A DNA stretch of 64,000 nucleotides from Pomphorhynchus laevis (taxonomy: Eukaryota; Acanthocephala; Palaeacanthocephala; Echinorhynchida; Pomphorhynchidae), in NCBI GenBank assembly GCA_012934845.2, contig WNNJ02003711.1:1-64000 (forward strand). The letters run 5' to 3'. The position numbers and the translations under genes are program-made. This document shows positions 9,701-19,975 of the stretch, in pieces. Each line of letters begins with the position of its first letter. Position 1 is the first letter of the stretch. The notes under the pieces were generated by a model, which did no database searches, was not told where the DNA came from, and saw only the letters and a program-made list of their open reading frames with translations.

Positions 9701-12304
9701 AGTATCTAAAATAATTATTTTTGAAAATAAAACAAAATTTAAATTATATATTTTAATATAATTTTAAAATATTTTATAAAATACGTACATTTTAATTTTA
9801 TAAAATTTGAATACATTTTAATTTTAATTTAATTTAATATTTTCAAAATCTTTTTGAAAAAATCAATCAAAAGAATATAATATATTATCCACTATAAAAG
9901 ATATTTGAAAAATAATTTAAATTTATTTATAGTAATGACTTTTTATAATAATATAATTCTTTTTATAAAAGATATTTGAAAAATAATTTAAATTTATTTA
10001 TAGTAATGATTTTTTATAATAATATAATTCATTTTTATATTTGGAATTATTACACAGAGCATTCATAGATTGTGTATAGCAATCGATTGTATAAGCAATT
10101 GTGAACAATAACTGAAATATTAACAGTGCGTGATTACTAAATATAATTACGACTAAATATAAATATGCTTATGAATATAATACAAAAACTAAATATAAAT
10201 ACGATGAATGAGCAGTAATGAACGGCAGCGACAAGTAAAAATATTCATGCTACGATAATTGCTACGATATGGTCAATAGTAAACCCAAAAAATGATTGAA
10301 TGTATTGCGTCGATTATTTGTATCAAAGAATGATCAATTTGTTAATAATTCGTTGTTAATAATTAATTCAATGTTAATGAATACTTAAAAGCGTGAATAT
10401 TAAACAATATTACACAATTATATTTTTATAACGATTTGTACATTAAAATAGTCACGAATCGTCGTTACAATGCAATAAAAGACTGTTGCTTGTAAATAAC
10501 AAACAACTAAAAGCGGTATTGATTTATGTAATTGGAATTAAAAGGTAATTTACATAAATTGTAAAAAGTGTCGCTAAAAGTGCCCAGTATTAATAATTCA
10601 AAGTTCTTTGCTTATAAAGTGATCAACGTGGTAAATCAGATCAGCTAACTAAGTTATTATTTTAATTTATTATTAAAACTTAAAATAAAAATTTATTTTA
10701 ATGAAAGGACTAATAAATACCAGAGTATGACTGAAATGCACAAAATATTTTGATAAATCCGATCATCTAACAGAGTTTATCAGTTAACAGTCTACGCTGC
10801 TTCAGACTTTCCTCCTTTTTATGTAGGAAAGGGGAGTATGCTTTATTTGTTTAAACGGGCCATTTTAATATGGAACATGAAAAAGCGCAATTTTATATTT
10901 AGTAGATTTTAGAACACGCGTAAGCTTGTACTTTAAGCTATGAGGTATAAGCTTCTCCATTTCTTCCTATTTAGGGCGGAAAGACTGCACAATTATAGGA
11001 CCAATTAGATGAGCCTACAAAGTTCACAGGTCAATAATAACTTGTCAGTAGAACAGATCAGATAACTAAATCTACGTATTTTATACTATTTATAAATATA
11101 AAATAAAGATAAATAATAAATACTTATATAAGATTTTGTACAATTTATATTTAGATAAATTGCAAAAATCAATGTTTTTCGAATTGACTAATAAATAAAA
11201 GATCATGTATAATAATAAGGAATACAGATCATCAGGAGGAACTGCTATTCGACTTGACATTATGTAAGGCCAATTATGAACATTTATGGTTTCAATTAAG
11301 TATTTGTAAAATACTTAATTTGATGATGACAATGGCTACGTAAAATTTTAATACATATCAAGCAACAAATTATTTTATTTACCTGTGGTCAAAATAATAA
11401 ATTCTTAATAGACCGAAGAAGAATTCGAAGAATGCAATGTCACATAAATGAATTGCAGAAAAAATTGCTTGTTCAAGAAGCTCTTTGACCAAATTAGCAA
11501 CAACAGACTGATCACTGGGTGCGGTTAAAATGTCCCATGTTACAAAATTTTGCTAAAATTAAAATTCAATTTAAACTATTATTTTCAAAATCGACACATT
11601 AAATTAATTTTGTTAAATTGATTATAGTTTTAAAAAGTATCACGGTCATTATTCTCTAAATGCCGTTTGTTAATGCCATTTTCTCTATTATAGATGGGAT
11701 ACCGTAAATTACGATTGGGCAACTAATGAATAGGAGTATATCGGGACATGCGAACTATAGTACACAAGGTTAAAGCAACTTCCTGCGTCTATATGCATTT
11801 TATGGGTTTTTCATTAAAGTGAAAGAATAATGATCAGCGAAACTTCACCAAAATTCAGTAATAGGTACTAAACTAAAAAAAAGTAATCATCTGACGAAAT
11901 ATGATCGCAATTTTATAAGCAAATTTTTAAATGTTCAAAATGTTTTAAGTGCCAAATTTTATGTTAAATGCTTTGCTCTGTCCCTTAAGTTGTTGTACAG
12001 GATAATTACATTCACCAAGTCATATAACACAAATTCAAGGTATACCCATAGGCCTTGAATTGAGCAAACAATATACCCAATCTCACTATGATTCAAGCGG
12101 TTTTTACTATTTATCAAATAATATCTCATTATAGAAAAATATATATCTATTTATAACTCATAAATCATAAATCATATAAGAACAGTTTACCTTTAACGCA
12201 TTCAACATGTTACGTCTAGTGATGTTGTCAGTATTCTGTGATAAAAGCACCGGCATTGCCTGCTTATGGAAATCAATTAACTCATCGACATAGGCTTGAT
12301 TCAT
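3612..12304 (-). CDS. PSMD8: 26S proteasome regulatory subunit PSMD8/Rpn12 (seven exons)
   Basis: This is a host gene read from exons at 12304-12191, 11552-11383, 9664-9571, 9514-9416, 8047-7974, 6005-5894 and 3761-3612. The phases agree at every junction (813 bases, 270 residues plus TGA). Rpn12 is a lid subunit of the proteasome 19S particle with a CSN8/PSMD8/eIF3K-type domain. Family landmarks in order are YYFDH (human YYFDY), KFAEFH (human RVAEFH), LLEQCLMEGNYNK (human SLEQYLMEGSYNK), YIRFFVDRL (human YTFFIDIL), RNEIASC (human RDEIAGC) and the C-terminal FIEYATEIEAII. The length is close to the usual ~260-290 residues. The N-terminal half is very diverged. Introns are loaded with repeats. 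Exon 1 starts at an ATG preceded directly by an acceptor-like AG, so an upstream exon or a trans-spliced leader is possible. Confidence 0.9.
3999..4073 (-). ncRNA. Hammerhead ribozyme-like sequence, left arm
   Basis: On the minus strand: stem I strand CCACA (4073-4069), core CTTATGA where the consensus is CTGATGA (4068-4062), stem II GATC...GGTC closing a 23-base loop (4061-4058 with 4034-4031), GATA where the consensus is GAAA (4030-4027), stem III CGCC...GGCG (4026-4023 with 4009-4006), the cleavage triplet GTC (4006-4004), and TGTGG (4003-3999), which pairs perfectly with CCACA. All three helices and the cleavage site are present. Two core positions differ, so this copy is probably inactive. 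It lies in the sense orientation of PSMD8. Confidence 0.7.
5444..5511 (+). ncRNA. Hammerhead ribozyme-like sequence, right arm
   Basis: The plus strand has a perfect core: CTGATGA at 5451-5457, stem II GACC (5458-5461) with GGTC (5486-5489), and GAAA at 5490-5493, followed by CGCC. The 3' side is diverged. Instead of GGCG-TC-TGTGG the sequence reads GGCTACGTGAC, so stem III is short and stem I is not closed. The left arm has the opposite pattern (intact 3' side, altered core). Together they support a hammerhead ancestor. It is antisense to PSMD8. Confidence 0.7.
5525..5893. other. PSMD8 intron 6, distal part
   Basis: AT-rich intron sequence between the foldback element and exon 6. I see no recognisable repeat or ORF. 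Confidence 0.55.
5894..6005 (-). CDS. PSMD8: PSMD8 exon 6
   Basis: One base completes the arginine codon, followed by 37 residues starting NEIASCVENSFEKLS and ending QIISE. It aligns with RDEIAGCIEKAYEKILF ... MTDYAKKRG of animal PSMD8. Acceptor TTATTTAG, donor GTGAGG. Confidence 0.88.
6244..7028 (+). mobile_element. Penelope-like element fragment (reverse transcriptase core)
   Basis: Fossil PLE in PSMD8 intron 5. It encodes pieces of the PLE reverse transcriptase: IPILYWNPKLHK, RQVKGDPMGGNNSP and the catalytic FRYIDDIRV. The PMG-x-N-x-SPI block and YIDD are typical of PLEs and not of LINEs. It is very similar to the longer copy at 22604-24309 and lacks that copy's N-terminal part and the part after the YIDD region. 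It is broken and AT-rich like its host DNA. The end at NNFYSI is followed within 30 bases by a hammerhead-like motif. Confidence 0.85.
7058..7106 (+). ncRNA. Minimal hammerhead ribozyme-like motif next to a PLE
   Basis: Stem I CTGCAA (7058-7063) pairs perfectly with TTGCAG (7101-7106). The core is CTGATAA (consensus CTGATGA). Stem II is GGCTT-CTCA-AAGCC (7071-7084). TAAA replaces GAAA. Stem III is CGG-TACG-CCG (7089-7098), then the triplet GTA (7098-7100), an allowed cleavage site. Minimal hammerheads with a short stem III are known in PLE terminal repeats. Two core changes suggest decay. Confidence 0.7.
7110..7460. repeat. TATA-rich expansion with a perfect 26-bp hairpin
   Basis: A run of TATA/ATTA simple sequence is followed by an inverted repeat whose arms 7325-7350 and 7359-7384 match without a mismatch around an 8-base loop. 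After it, AGATAGGTGTA...CCTGGTTGAATCAAAC (about 7405-7450) recurs at about 7735-7770 (CCTGGTTAAATCAAAC). The block is therefore one of two tandem copies of the hammerhead-bearing unit. Confidence 0.75.
7650..7696 (+). ncRNA. Second minimal hammerhead-like motif
   Basis: Stem II GGCTT-CTCT-AAGCC (7661-7674) is followed by an intact GAAA (7675-7678), stem III CAG-TATA-CCG with one mismatch, the cleavage triplet GTC (7688-7690) and stem I TTACAG (7691-7696). The 5' stem I and CTGATGA part is degraded, with TGTA left to pair with TACA. The downstream sequence TGTTGAAGCATA matches TGTAGAAGCATA after the first motif, so the two lie in direct repeats about 590 bases apart. Confidence 0.6.
7974..8047 (-). 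CDS. PSMD8: PSMD8 exon 5 with a GC donor
   Basis: It encodes IYLCRDTAPSPYIRFFVDRL and four more residues, plus AG of the next arginine codon. It aligns to [24 protein letters not shown]. The acceptor is TTTGTGTTTACATAG. The donor reads GCAAGT, a GC-AG intron, and the reading phase with exon 6 supports exactly this boundary. Confidence 0.88.
8048..9415. other. PSMD8 intron 4
   Basis: An AT-rich 1.4-kb intron with simple-sequence stretches near 8220-8300. I see no element or ORF that I can support. Confidence 0.55.
9416..9514 (-). CDS. PSMD8: PSMD8 exon 4
   Basis: It encodes 33 residues, from DLELLSAKD to LEQCLMEGNYNK. This is the best-conserved block of the gene (LEQYLMEGxYNK in animals). 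Acceptor is CTTAAG and donor is GTATAT. It is in phase 0 at both ends. Confidence 0.9.
9571..9664 (-). CDS. PSMD8: PSMD8 exon 3
   Basis: One base completes the split codon, then 31 residues ending CYKFAEFHC. The acceptor is a strong pyrimidine tract ending CTTAG and the donor is GTATGT. It corresponds to the LLFLLSQNRVAEFH helix of human PSMD8. The intron that follows is only 56 bases (9515-9570). A plus-strand ORF at 9426-9641 is antisense to this exon and the next. Confidence 0.85.
9893..10034. repeat. 71-bp tandem duplication in PSMD8 intron 2
   Basis: The unit beginning TATAAAAGATATTTGAAAAA occurs at 9893 and again at 9964 with only a few differences. It is a recent local duplication in intron sequence. 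Confidence 0.85.
10600..10745 (-). repeat. PLE 3' flank copy (minus), diverged
   Basis: The reverse complement contains ATTTATTAGTC and CTTAGTTAGCTGATCTGAT in the same order and spacing as the PLE 3' flank at 24460-24660. It is an older, shortened copy inside PSMD8 intron 2. Confidence 0.5.
11045..11285 (-). repeat. PLE 3' flank copy (minus)
   Basis: The reverse complement reads AATAGCAGTTCCTCCTGATGA, then TTTATTAGTCAATTCG, then TACGTAGATTTAGTTATCTG. This is the same order as the PLE 3' flank at 24410-24660 and 1135-1400. It lies in PSMD8 intron 2 in the sense orientation of the gene and has no coding part. Confidence 0.65.
11383..11552 (-). CDS. PSMD8: PSMD8 exon 2
   Basis: The exon encodes 56 residues plus two bases of an AGN codon. 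It lies between TTTTAG and GTAAAT. It ends in LLRIYYFDH, which aligns with the LKCYYFDY of PSMD8. The upstream part keeps the spacing of the ARDILEIGAQWSIL helix region, though identity is low. Confidence 0.85.
12191..12304 (-). CDS. PSMD8: PSMD8 exon 1 (first recognised coding exon)
   Basis: It encodes 38 residues starting MNQAYVDELIDFHKQ and ending NALK, followed by donor GTAAAC. The ATG is preceded by a pyrimidine-rich tract ending in TAG, so this may be the second exon of a spliced transcript or a spliced-leader acceptor. The segment is the least conserved part of the protein. It is assigned from phase and position, not from strong similarity. Confidence 0.65.
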
Positions 12305-12690
12305 CTACGATGTGTAAATAAGAAAAATCAAATTGTTTCATAAAATACTACATTTTCATACAAAATACTACATTTATTCTGATAGTTAAATAATAATCTG
12401 TCTTAATTTATTTCTATCCGATAATTTATATTTCGAAATAAAAGAGCCTTTTACGATAATGTGAACTGCATTAACGGCAACAATGAAAACGATTTAAACC
12501 TGGACGAAAATGGCAAACTCATTATACAAAAAGCGATTTACGCCATGCATTAAGAACTATTAGACAGGGAGACGTGACCAAATAATCCGTGACCAATATG
12601 GCTTATTTAAATACATCACACAACACATTCATTAACCATTTTATGATGGTTAACAAATCCTTCAATGGATAACTACAAAAAATTAGAAGC
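12305..12690. other. Upstream region of PSMD8
   Basis: AT-rich sequence between the first recognised PSMD8 exon and the 3' end of a CR1-like LINE. The promoter or a further 5' exon should lie here or beyond the LINE. I see no convincing exon. Confidence 0.5.
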
Positions 12691-12823
12691 AATCACTCAA
12701 AATAGATTGTAGTCTAATTCATAAATTATAATTCTATGAATTATATTATAAAAAAGAAGCAAATGAGCTACAAGCTCGTGTTGCTTACAAAACATGATAA
12801 AATAAAGAACATCAACAAAAAAT

Positions 12824-15720
12824 TCAATCAAATAGTAGTCGCAAATTCCTTTTCTCGGCTTCGATGGCTTTCTTGATAGCATCACTAGATATACTACTAG
12901 AGATATCAAGGCACTTTAGTGAATTCAACCCCTTAATTACCCTGGTTGCAAATCGATGGTAAACAGGAATTCTTGTAGTTGGCTTTATTAATTTCCACAC
13001 ATGCCCACGAGTTTCTCGTCTATCATTCACAGATAATAAGCTAGAGAGAACACCAAAGCAATCGAAAACAATTTTGACTGCAGTCGATAAATCAATGGCC
13101 GATCTACGATATTTTAATTTGCCGACACGTAGAGATGTCAAACGTTCAGCATATCTCAAATTGGAGAAATTCGGAATCATTCGTGACCCTTTACATAACA
13201 AGTTCTTAATGACATGGGATTCCCTTAAAATCTGTGGATAAGTTACAGGTAACCCGTATTCAAGGATAGGTAAAATATAAGAACAAAATAGTCGCTTGAA
13301 CATTGATAGACTTATCCGATCAAAAGACTTGAAAAACATCCATAAAATATGATAGCCTCGATTACAAATATATCTAGTGTGGACATTAGTTTTTAAGCTA
13401 CTGGTCATCATCACACCAAGATCCTTGAATTCACCCACTCGGCCTATCTGAATGGAACCTATCTGATACGATGAGTTTAGTGAATAACCAATGGACATAT
13501 GCGCACATTTAGAGGGGTTAACCCTAAAACTATTTTCCGCTGACCATTTTTCTAGACATGTCAGATCATCTTGAAGGATCTTAATGTCCCTTCCGTCTCT
13601 AATACGCCGCCATATCTTAACTTCGTCAGCATACATAACGACATCAGAACTAATTACAGATGGGAGATCATTGATATAGTCAATAAAAATAAATGGGGAG
13701 ATAACAGCACCCTGTGGAACGCCAGAATGAATAGCGAATGAGGTGGACATATATGCACCTACATGTATTTTGAAAGAGCGTGAACTTAAATAATTTGCAA
13801 TCCAGGCGGCATACATAGGACAAACACTAAGTGACCTCAATTTGTGAATTAGGCGATCATGCGGAACTGAATCAAAGGCATGAGAGAAATCTACAAAAAG
13901 TACATCAGATTGAACTCGTCCATCTAATGAAGACTGTCATGAGTTGGAAGAAATTAAAATGTTACTTATAGTTGATCTATTTGGTCTGAAATCGTGTTGT
14001 GAGTCAGTGAGTTTACCGTTGCTTTCCAAATCAGAAGATATGTTTTTGACTATTAGCTTTTCAAGGAACTTACAAATAATACATGTCAAAGCTACTGAGC
14101 GATAGTTCTTGCACACTTGTCGATCTCTCATTTTATACACTGGAACTACAATGGACTCCTTGAATTCCTCGAATTGAAGGACTCCTTCAAGAACTCCTTG
14201 AAGAACTCCTTGAAGAACTCCTTGAAGAACTCCTTGAAGGACTCCTCGAATTCCTTCCAACGCGAAGGAATTCGAGATTGGAGAATAGAAAACTGAAACA
14301 TACGGAAAACATATAAATATATTTGAGAAGCAACTTTATTTAAAAGAATTGAGGGAAGTCCGTCCGGACCGGCAGCGATGTTCGGTTTTAATTTACAGAG
14401 AAGCTTTAAAACATCTTCAGCATAAAACGACAGATTAGATCGGTCAAATGCATCTAAACCCTTTTCTGATTCAGAACTACACAATGTCCGCGAAGAGCAA
14501 AACATCGATGAGAACTCCTGGGCAAATAAGTTTGCCATGACACTTTTACACGTGACCTCGCCTTGAGAATCATCCCTCAACGATACTAGTGGAATATTCG
14601 AGCCCCTGATTTTGCGAATGTAAGAGAATAAAGTCTTGCCATCCATAGAACTCAGTTTCTCATCAAACTGACGACGCTTCATTCTCTTGAGAGCGGTAAA
14701 TCTATTCCTAATTTGTTTGAAAGACTCATAAGATTGTTGTCCACAACGAAATGAAATCCACGCAGGTTTACGTGCGCGTGAGTGATACCGGAGAAGCCCA
14801 TCAAACCAAGGACAAACTTCCCTATGTGTTTTAAACTTGGGAGAATGCAATATCAGTAAGTTATAGAGTGTGTTCTTAAAAACATACCAAGCCTCGTTTA
14901 TTCCGCATTTATTCGGATCTGACCATCTAACCAGATTCAATTTGTAGATAATTGCGTCGAAATAAGCCTTCCAGAAGTTCAGAGGCTTACCGTGCATGGG
15001 ACTGACCGACGATACATTGCTTGCGCATTTAAATGAAAAGGACAGTACGCAATGATCGCTCATCCCCGGTGCAGAAAGATAATCTATGTGAGTAATATCA
15101 TACTTAAACGAAGACAAGACCACGTCTAGCTGGGCAGACGACTGGCTAGTGAAACGGATGGTTCACGTGCATGCTGATGCAGACCACTGTTGTGTAGAAC
15201 ACTCAATAAAACCGAGTCCGATGCAATGCGACTAGGAGATGAAAACGAGTCTCAATCTATTGAGGGAATATTCAGATCTCCTAAGATTAGGCATTTTTTC
15301 TGTTGACCACATAGCTCAATAAGTTCTATTAAATCATCGCTACTTGCCAAAGGAGGACGATAGAACACTAGCACATACATAGAATTGACCTGATCAAGGC
15401 ACAATTTGAAGTATAAAGCCTTAATCCTATTGGCATCACTAATCGTATGCAAACACACTACATCAATACCTAAACTACAATATAGCAATACACCCCCTCC
15501 CCTTCGACCAGATCGATCACAACGAAACAGGTTATATCCATCTATGGATAATAAGCTGTCAGGAACAAGGTCAGAGAGCCAAGATTCACTAAGGGCAATG
15601 ATATTTGGATGATGAGAAGTAGCTATAACCTTCAATTCATCCATCTTATTAAGAACGCTTCGAACGTTCGAATATATAACTTTGAACCATTTGTGGTTTT
15701 TACGATAAGGCGCATTGGAT
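12824..15720 (-). pseudogene. LINE A ORF2: endonuclease plus reverse transcriptase (broken)
   Basis: The endonuclease part (15644-15252) shows ALSESWL, RGGGVLLY and LILGDLNIP. A linker reads SDHCVLSF. The RT part (15123-12824) shows AAGPDGLPSILL, SIVVPVYK, a QH-x-FRPNRS-type motif, VDFSHAFDSVPHD, SGVPQGAVISP and MYADEVKIW, so the catalytic YADD is YADE here. The C-terminal CR1 domain follows. Frame changes occur at about 15250, at the minisatellite (14150-14256) and near 13840-13930. The protein would normally be about 950 residues. It acts by target-primed reverse transcription in functional relatives. Confidence 0.85.
14150..14256. repeat. 12-bp minisatellite inside LINE A ORF2
   Basis: The unit AACTCCTTGAAG is repeated about five times with variant units at both edges. 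In the LINE frame it encodes a KEFF repeat. It sits between the residues IPSRWK and SIVVPVYK of the RT, two blocks that are adjacent in related LINEs, so it is an expansion of local sequence after or during insertion. It also shifts the frame. Confidence 0.9.
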
Positions 15721-15754
15721 TCTCAGAAAACGTTTTCATAGCGGAGCCAGCTCA

Positions 15755-16950
15755 ATCGTGGACGACGCCGAACTACCCGAAAATTTACAATATGCAGATC
15801 AGTTTCTCCAGATTCTATCCGAGCATTTAGCTCAGTCCGAGCACACGCCAGAGACAACGCTCAGCGAAAGACATAGCTGTCAACAACCGACATGGGGACT
15901 GCCTCAGTTTAGATCTGCGTTTTAATAACTCACGGACCACTGAAGATGTTCGAAAGACAACTTCCATCAAACGAGAACGTTCTTCAAGATTGTTGCGACG
16001 GCCTATAGTAAATATCGCAATAGGGCGAACTTCTGAAATATAGGGATCTTCTGGAGAAATAATAACTCTCAATATTTTTTTGGAATTGTTCAACATCATG
16101 GTCCACTCGAGTTTGAGCCACATCAGACGACGACTCATGAACGTTCGTAATAATCAAGCACCGATATCGGGAAGATTCATTAGACTTGCTGGATAATAAT
16201 GACCTGTGACTATTTAGTGGGTCATTTTGTCGTTGAGAGAATATCTGACTGAAAACTTTTCTAGACTGTTCACTAAAAACTTTTTTAGACTGTTCACCCT
16301 CGATTGCAACCTGGTGTGGAATTTCGATAAGATGAGAGTCTATATCATTGTTATCGGATTGTTTCGTGAGAAAAGGTAAGGTAGGCCGTGTGGATCGTGA
16401 CTTGCCAGCGAAATTGACAGCTTCTTTGGTAGTTACCATTTCCGACTCAGTTTCCATATCCAGACCAGACATAATTTTACTAATTGTGAAATTCGATATC
16501 ATGTCATCTGGGAGTATGCGGATGGTGTTTTTTATATCTCTCAGGTCCATATCATAAGGATGATTAGACACAATATCGTGACTTGGCCTAGTTTGACAAT
16601 TTTCACTAGATAGATCATTCGTCCGAGTTGCATCTTTAAGTGCCGCACAACTCCTACCGACGGGGTGAACATCATTGGATTCTCTGGACGTATCAGCAGC
16701 AAATATGATATGGGACTCATACGGTACAACCCTTGAGATATTTCTCAATAAAATCTCGAAGCGCTGCAATATCCACAAATAAATTTCTTATCGCACATAG
16801 TCGATTGCTCGGACTTCAGAATTGAGACGGTTGTTCAGACATTGCAACTCAAGGAGTCGCAACAAACTTGTTGTATTGTGTACATCGGAGGATTTTTCGT
16901 CTTTTCCATTGTCGCGCCTGTCTTCTCGTGCCTTCGTTTACGAGATTTTG
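15755..16950 (-). pseudogene. LINE A ORF1 (broken)
   Basis: The main open part is 16778-15984, a Ser/Asp-rich region followed by CLIITNVHESS, the start of an RRM-like domain. It continues in another frame (16138-15827, VIISPEDPY...MEVVFRT) and ends near 15760 with ETDLHIVNFRVVRRRP, the signature that ends ORF1 of CR1/L2 elements and overlaps the start of ORF2. ORF1 proteins of this group bind the element RNA. Confidence 0.7.
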
Positions 16951-17109
16951 TTCCCATTTGGAGGTTGTTTGTTTGAATTTGTTTGAATTTAAGTCTACTA
17001 TATTTGCGTATTTAGTATTGATTCTCAATACGATCGTGTTATATTCAATGTTAGCAACAGTTTTATATCTTGTATGTTTTTATATTGTTAGGATTTAACA
17101 ATCAAGACA

Positions 17110-18137
17110 ATTTTTAACTAGTCAATTTTTTAACTAATTATTATTATACATTCAACAATATACGAGCATTAGCTCAAATAGCTGGATCACAATAAGTTTG
17201 TAAATAAGTTAATTAGTTATTAAAATAAGGAAATGCAATACGAAACATTGCTTGATCCATTCGTAGTCTTCTTCTAAAAGTACCAAGTGAACTGCATCCA
17301 ACGGTGTCTGCATCAACGTTGTTCTAAAGCTCAACAATTCTTCTATCAAATTGCATCGTGCCCAATTTCTGTAACCTGTTTCTTCGAATAGCTAAAGAAT
17401 GACCGCGAAGAACATTTGAACCACGTAATTGAACCCTACTCCGAAGAGGGTGATGATGACGTTGGAATAATTGCCAAACAAGGCACATATCCATGTCCCG
17501 ACGGGGCCATGTGACGGTCTCAAGTCATAGTGATCTTAGTCTGAATTCATAAGACAGCGACGCCAACGTTGGTGCTAGCTTTGTTGCCCTGCGAAGTACC
17601 CTCTCTGATTTCTTATGTTCATGCGCAGTACGTGGGTATACAACCGAAGCTGCATATAAAAATCTACTCAATACATGTGCTAAAATCAGAGGCCGAAGAG
17701 CAGTCGGATTAACGCGAACAAACGCGCGTCGAATCATACCTATCATTTTATTGGAGTTGACACAAGCTTGATCAGTGTGCTTTTTGGTTGATAAATTAGA
17801 GGTAACCCATACTCCTAAATCTTTGTAACTATCGACACTTTCCACAATACAGCCCTTATATTTGTAACAAACAGATGTTAGTTGCTTGCGAGCATTACTA
17901 ATAATACGCATGTGTTTGCATTTCGTAACATTTATCACAAGCTTATTAGACGCGGCCCACACTCCACATAATATATGTCAGTTTGCAAATTATCAACATC
18001 TTCACATGAATGAATGGGCCGCCATATTTTTGAGTCATCTGCATACAAACATGATCGAGAGCGAATGTACCCAGGCAAATCGTTAACATAAATGCTGAAT
18101 AAAAGCGGACCCAAAACTGAACCTTGAGGTACTCCAA
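17110..18137 (-). mobile_element. CR1-like LINE (family B), 5'-truncated
   Basis: Minus-strand RT remainder starting with [15 protein letters not shown] at 18137, then [24 protein letters not shown], and SYKDLGVWVTSNLS (17962-17525), followed by the C-terminal CR1 domain and a 3' tail at 17110-17280. That tail is shared with the copy at 39360-39945. A stretch in 18000-17960 changes frame. It is cut at 18137/18138 by, or joined to, a plus-strand LINE. Confidence 0.85.
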
Positions 18138-18139
18138 GG

Positions 18140-19975
18140 TTCAGAGTACCTCTCGTTGCAAGCTACCGCGATTTTATCGACTACCTATAAAGGTCGCTTA
18201 TACAATCCCACTCCGACGAAACTCAAGGTCCTGGCAAAATTGCTGAACCTTCCTAATCTCTCTGTTTCCGCCAGACAGGCCCTCTCGAATGTATACTGGA
18301 GCACTAGATATAGGTTCCAGCTGAGTAGGTATAGCACGAGTATTGCTCGACTTAATCCTTCTCAGTCTTCTTTTTGGAAGATTTTCAAGAAGGAGAAGTT
18401 TGTTTGCCGGAAGGATAGAGCATTGGGTTGGATAGGGAATATAGGCCTTGATTAAGTTTTGGAAGAGTCACTAGCCCTACACAACTATGGAGACACTAAA
18501 TCACCTCAACCAATTCTGCCTTGGTGTAACTTCAGGAGTAGGGATATATCTGTTACGGATATCCTTAACTCCTGGGGTTTACTCCCGGGGACCTCCAAAT
18601 CCGTCACTCCACTTTCTTCTAGGGTCTGTCAGCTTTTGACAGCTGATCAGAGAAGAGAGGTGGCCGTAACAATGCTTTTAGCCTCTCCATCCGATGTAGC
18701 AGGCATCAATATTAGTAAGCGTGTTTTTATTCCTAAGAAAAAATCCTGCTCATGCCCTAAAGATCTGCAACCCATTTCGATTCAAAATGCCCTCGTGTCG
18801 ATTTACGAAAAGCGCTTGCGCGTAAAATCCGCGACCATCTGAGTAGACGTAATTTGATCCCTGCAGGTTTTCATGGGTTCGTTAAAGGTCGCTCAGTCCA
18901 TTCAGCAGTAGGTGAAGTGGAACAGTTTTGTCGGGAGAATAGCCATCGTTTAGTTGTGGCTGTTTTCCTTGACTTTTCTGCTGCATTTGACCGCATCTCC
19001 ATTTCCTTTGTGATCTCTTCTCTCAGGTCCCTCGGGTTGCCTGCGAGAATTGTGAACAGGGTGGAGATTCTGCTGTACACCAAGCGATTTTACTATGAAG
19101 ACGACCCTGATGCGCGTCAGTTCTACCCTATTACGGGTGTACATCAAGGTTCTCCACTTTCTCCTATCTTATATCTTTCTGCCTCCATTAACCTATTCAA
19201 AATATTAAAACGCGAACAACGTCTTGTGGTGTATGCTGATGACACCACAGCTCTGTTCTCTGGACACAGGTGCAAAGACGTAGTTTCTGACAGCACCCGT
19301 TTCTTTTTAAGATTAAAAGACCAGCTACCCAAATCTAATCTTATTTTAAACTCAGTTAAATCGCAGGCGGTTGTCTTTCATGGCACCTCTGCTCCAAAGC
19401 AAAAACTTAAGAGATTATCACTCTCTGCGCTCTCCTCCACATTTGCCTCTGAACCACTTCCCACCTTCACAAGTCGAGTAAAATACCTGGGGTTCACCGT
19501 TACGGTGAATTGGTCGGCGAAAGCAGACCTGGATAGAGTTAAACGTATCCTGAAGAAAGCTAGGTGGGCCCTGAAACGGGCTCATTATCTGTCATTGAAA
19601 GGGAAAACCCAAGTACGCCTTTGGGGTACCTGGGCTTTCTCGGGATTAGTCTTCTTTTCAAGAGAACGTCCCCCAGAGCAAAGGCTAAGGTTTCTTAAGC
19701 TCCTCGTCTCTCGTTTACCAAGCATAGTCCGCGCCGATTGGATTCTTCGGAGAGTTAAAGACCCCTGGTGGTTCAGTCGGAAGGCGGCGTGTTGGATCGG
19801 TTGGGGACTTAGATCCCTCCAGACCTGAGGCCATGAAATAGAAAGGGAAAATGAAAAAACGAAGGGAAATTCTGTCATTTTTTATCTGAGTTTGTTATGA
19901 ACTACTTTTTTTATTTTTTTATTCTTGCATGCTATTTTTCGGTGTATTTAATAAAGTCTTTATTAAATGTTGAGT
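18140..19975 (+). mobile_element. I/R1-type LINE (family F), 5'-truncated
   Basis: RT part of a LINE with three successive open stretches (18156-18455, 18459-18842, 18854-19828). Motifs: FHGFVKGRSVHSA, VVAVFLDFSAAFDRIS, ITGVHQGSPLSPILYL, RLVVYADDTTALFSG, and the thumb with VKYLGFTV. The catalytic aspartates are intact. A stop after GNIGLD and a frame change near 18845 break it. The start [21 protein letters not shown] is shared with the copy near 47230-47270. No RNase H domain is seen. The clade (I, R1 or LOA type) is not resolved. Confidence 0.85.

Larger units (their letters stand above)
12690..16990 (-). mobile_element. Nearly full-length CR1-like LINE (family A)
   Basis: A 4.3-kb non-LTR retrotransposon on the minus strand with ORF1, an APE-type endonuclease, a reverse transcriptase and a CR1-type C-terminal domain in the canonical order. 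The 3' end lies near 12690-12720. The 5' end is near 16990, where sequence resembling the start of ORF1 (MGTKSRKRR) is read. Its interior carries a 12-bp minisatellite. ORFs are broken in several places, so it is a dead but fairly young copy, more GC-rich than its surroundings. Confidence 0.85.
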
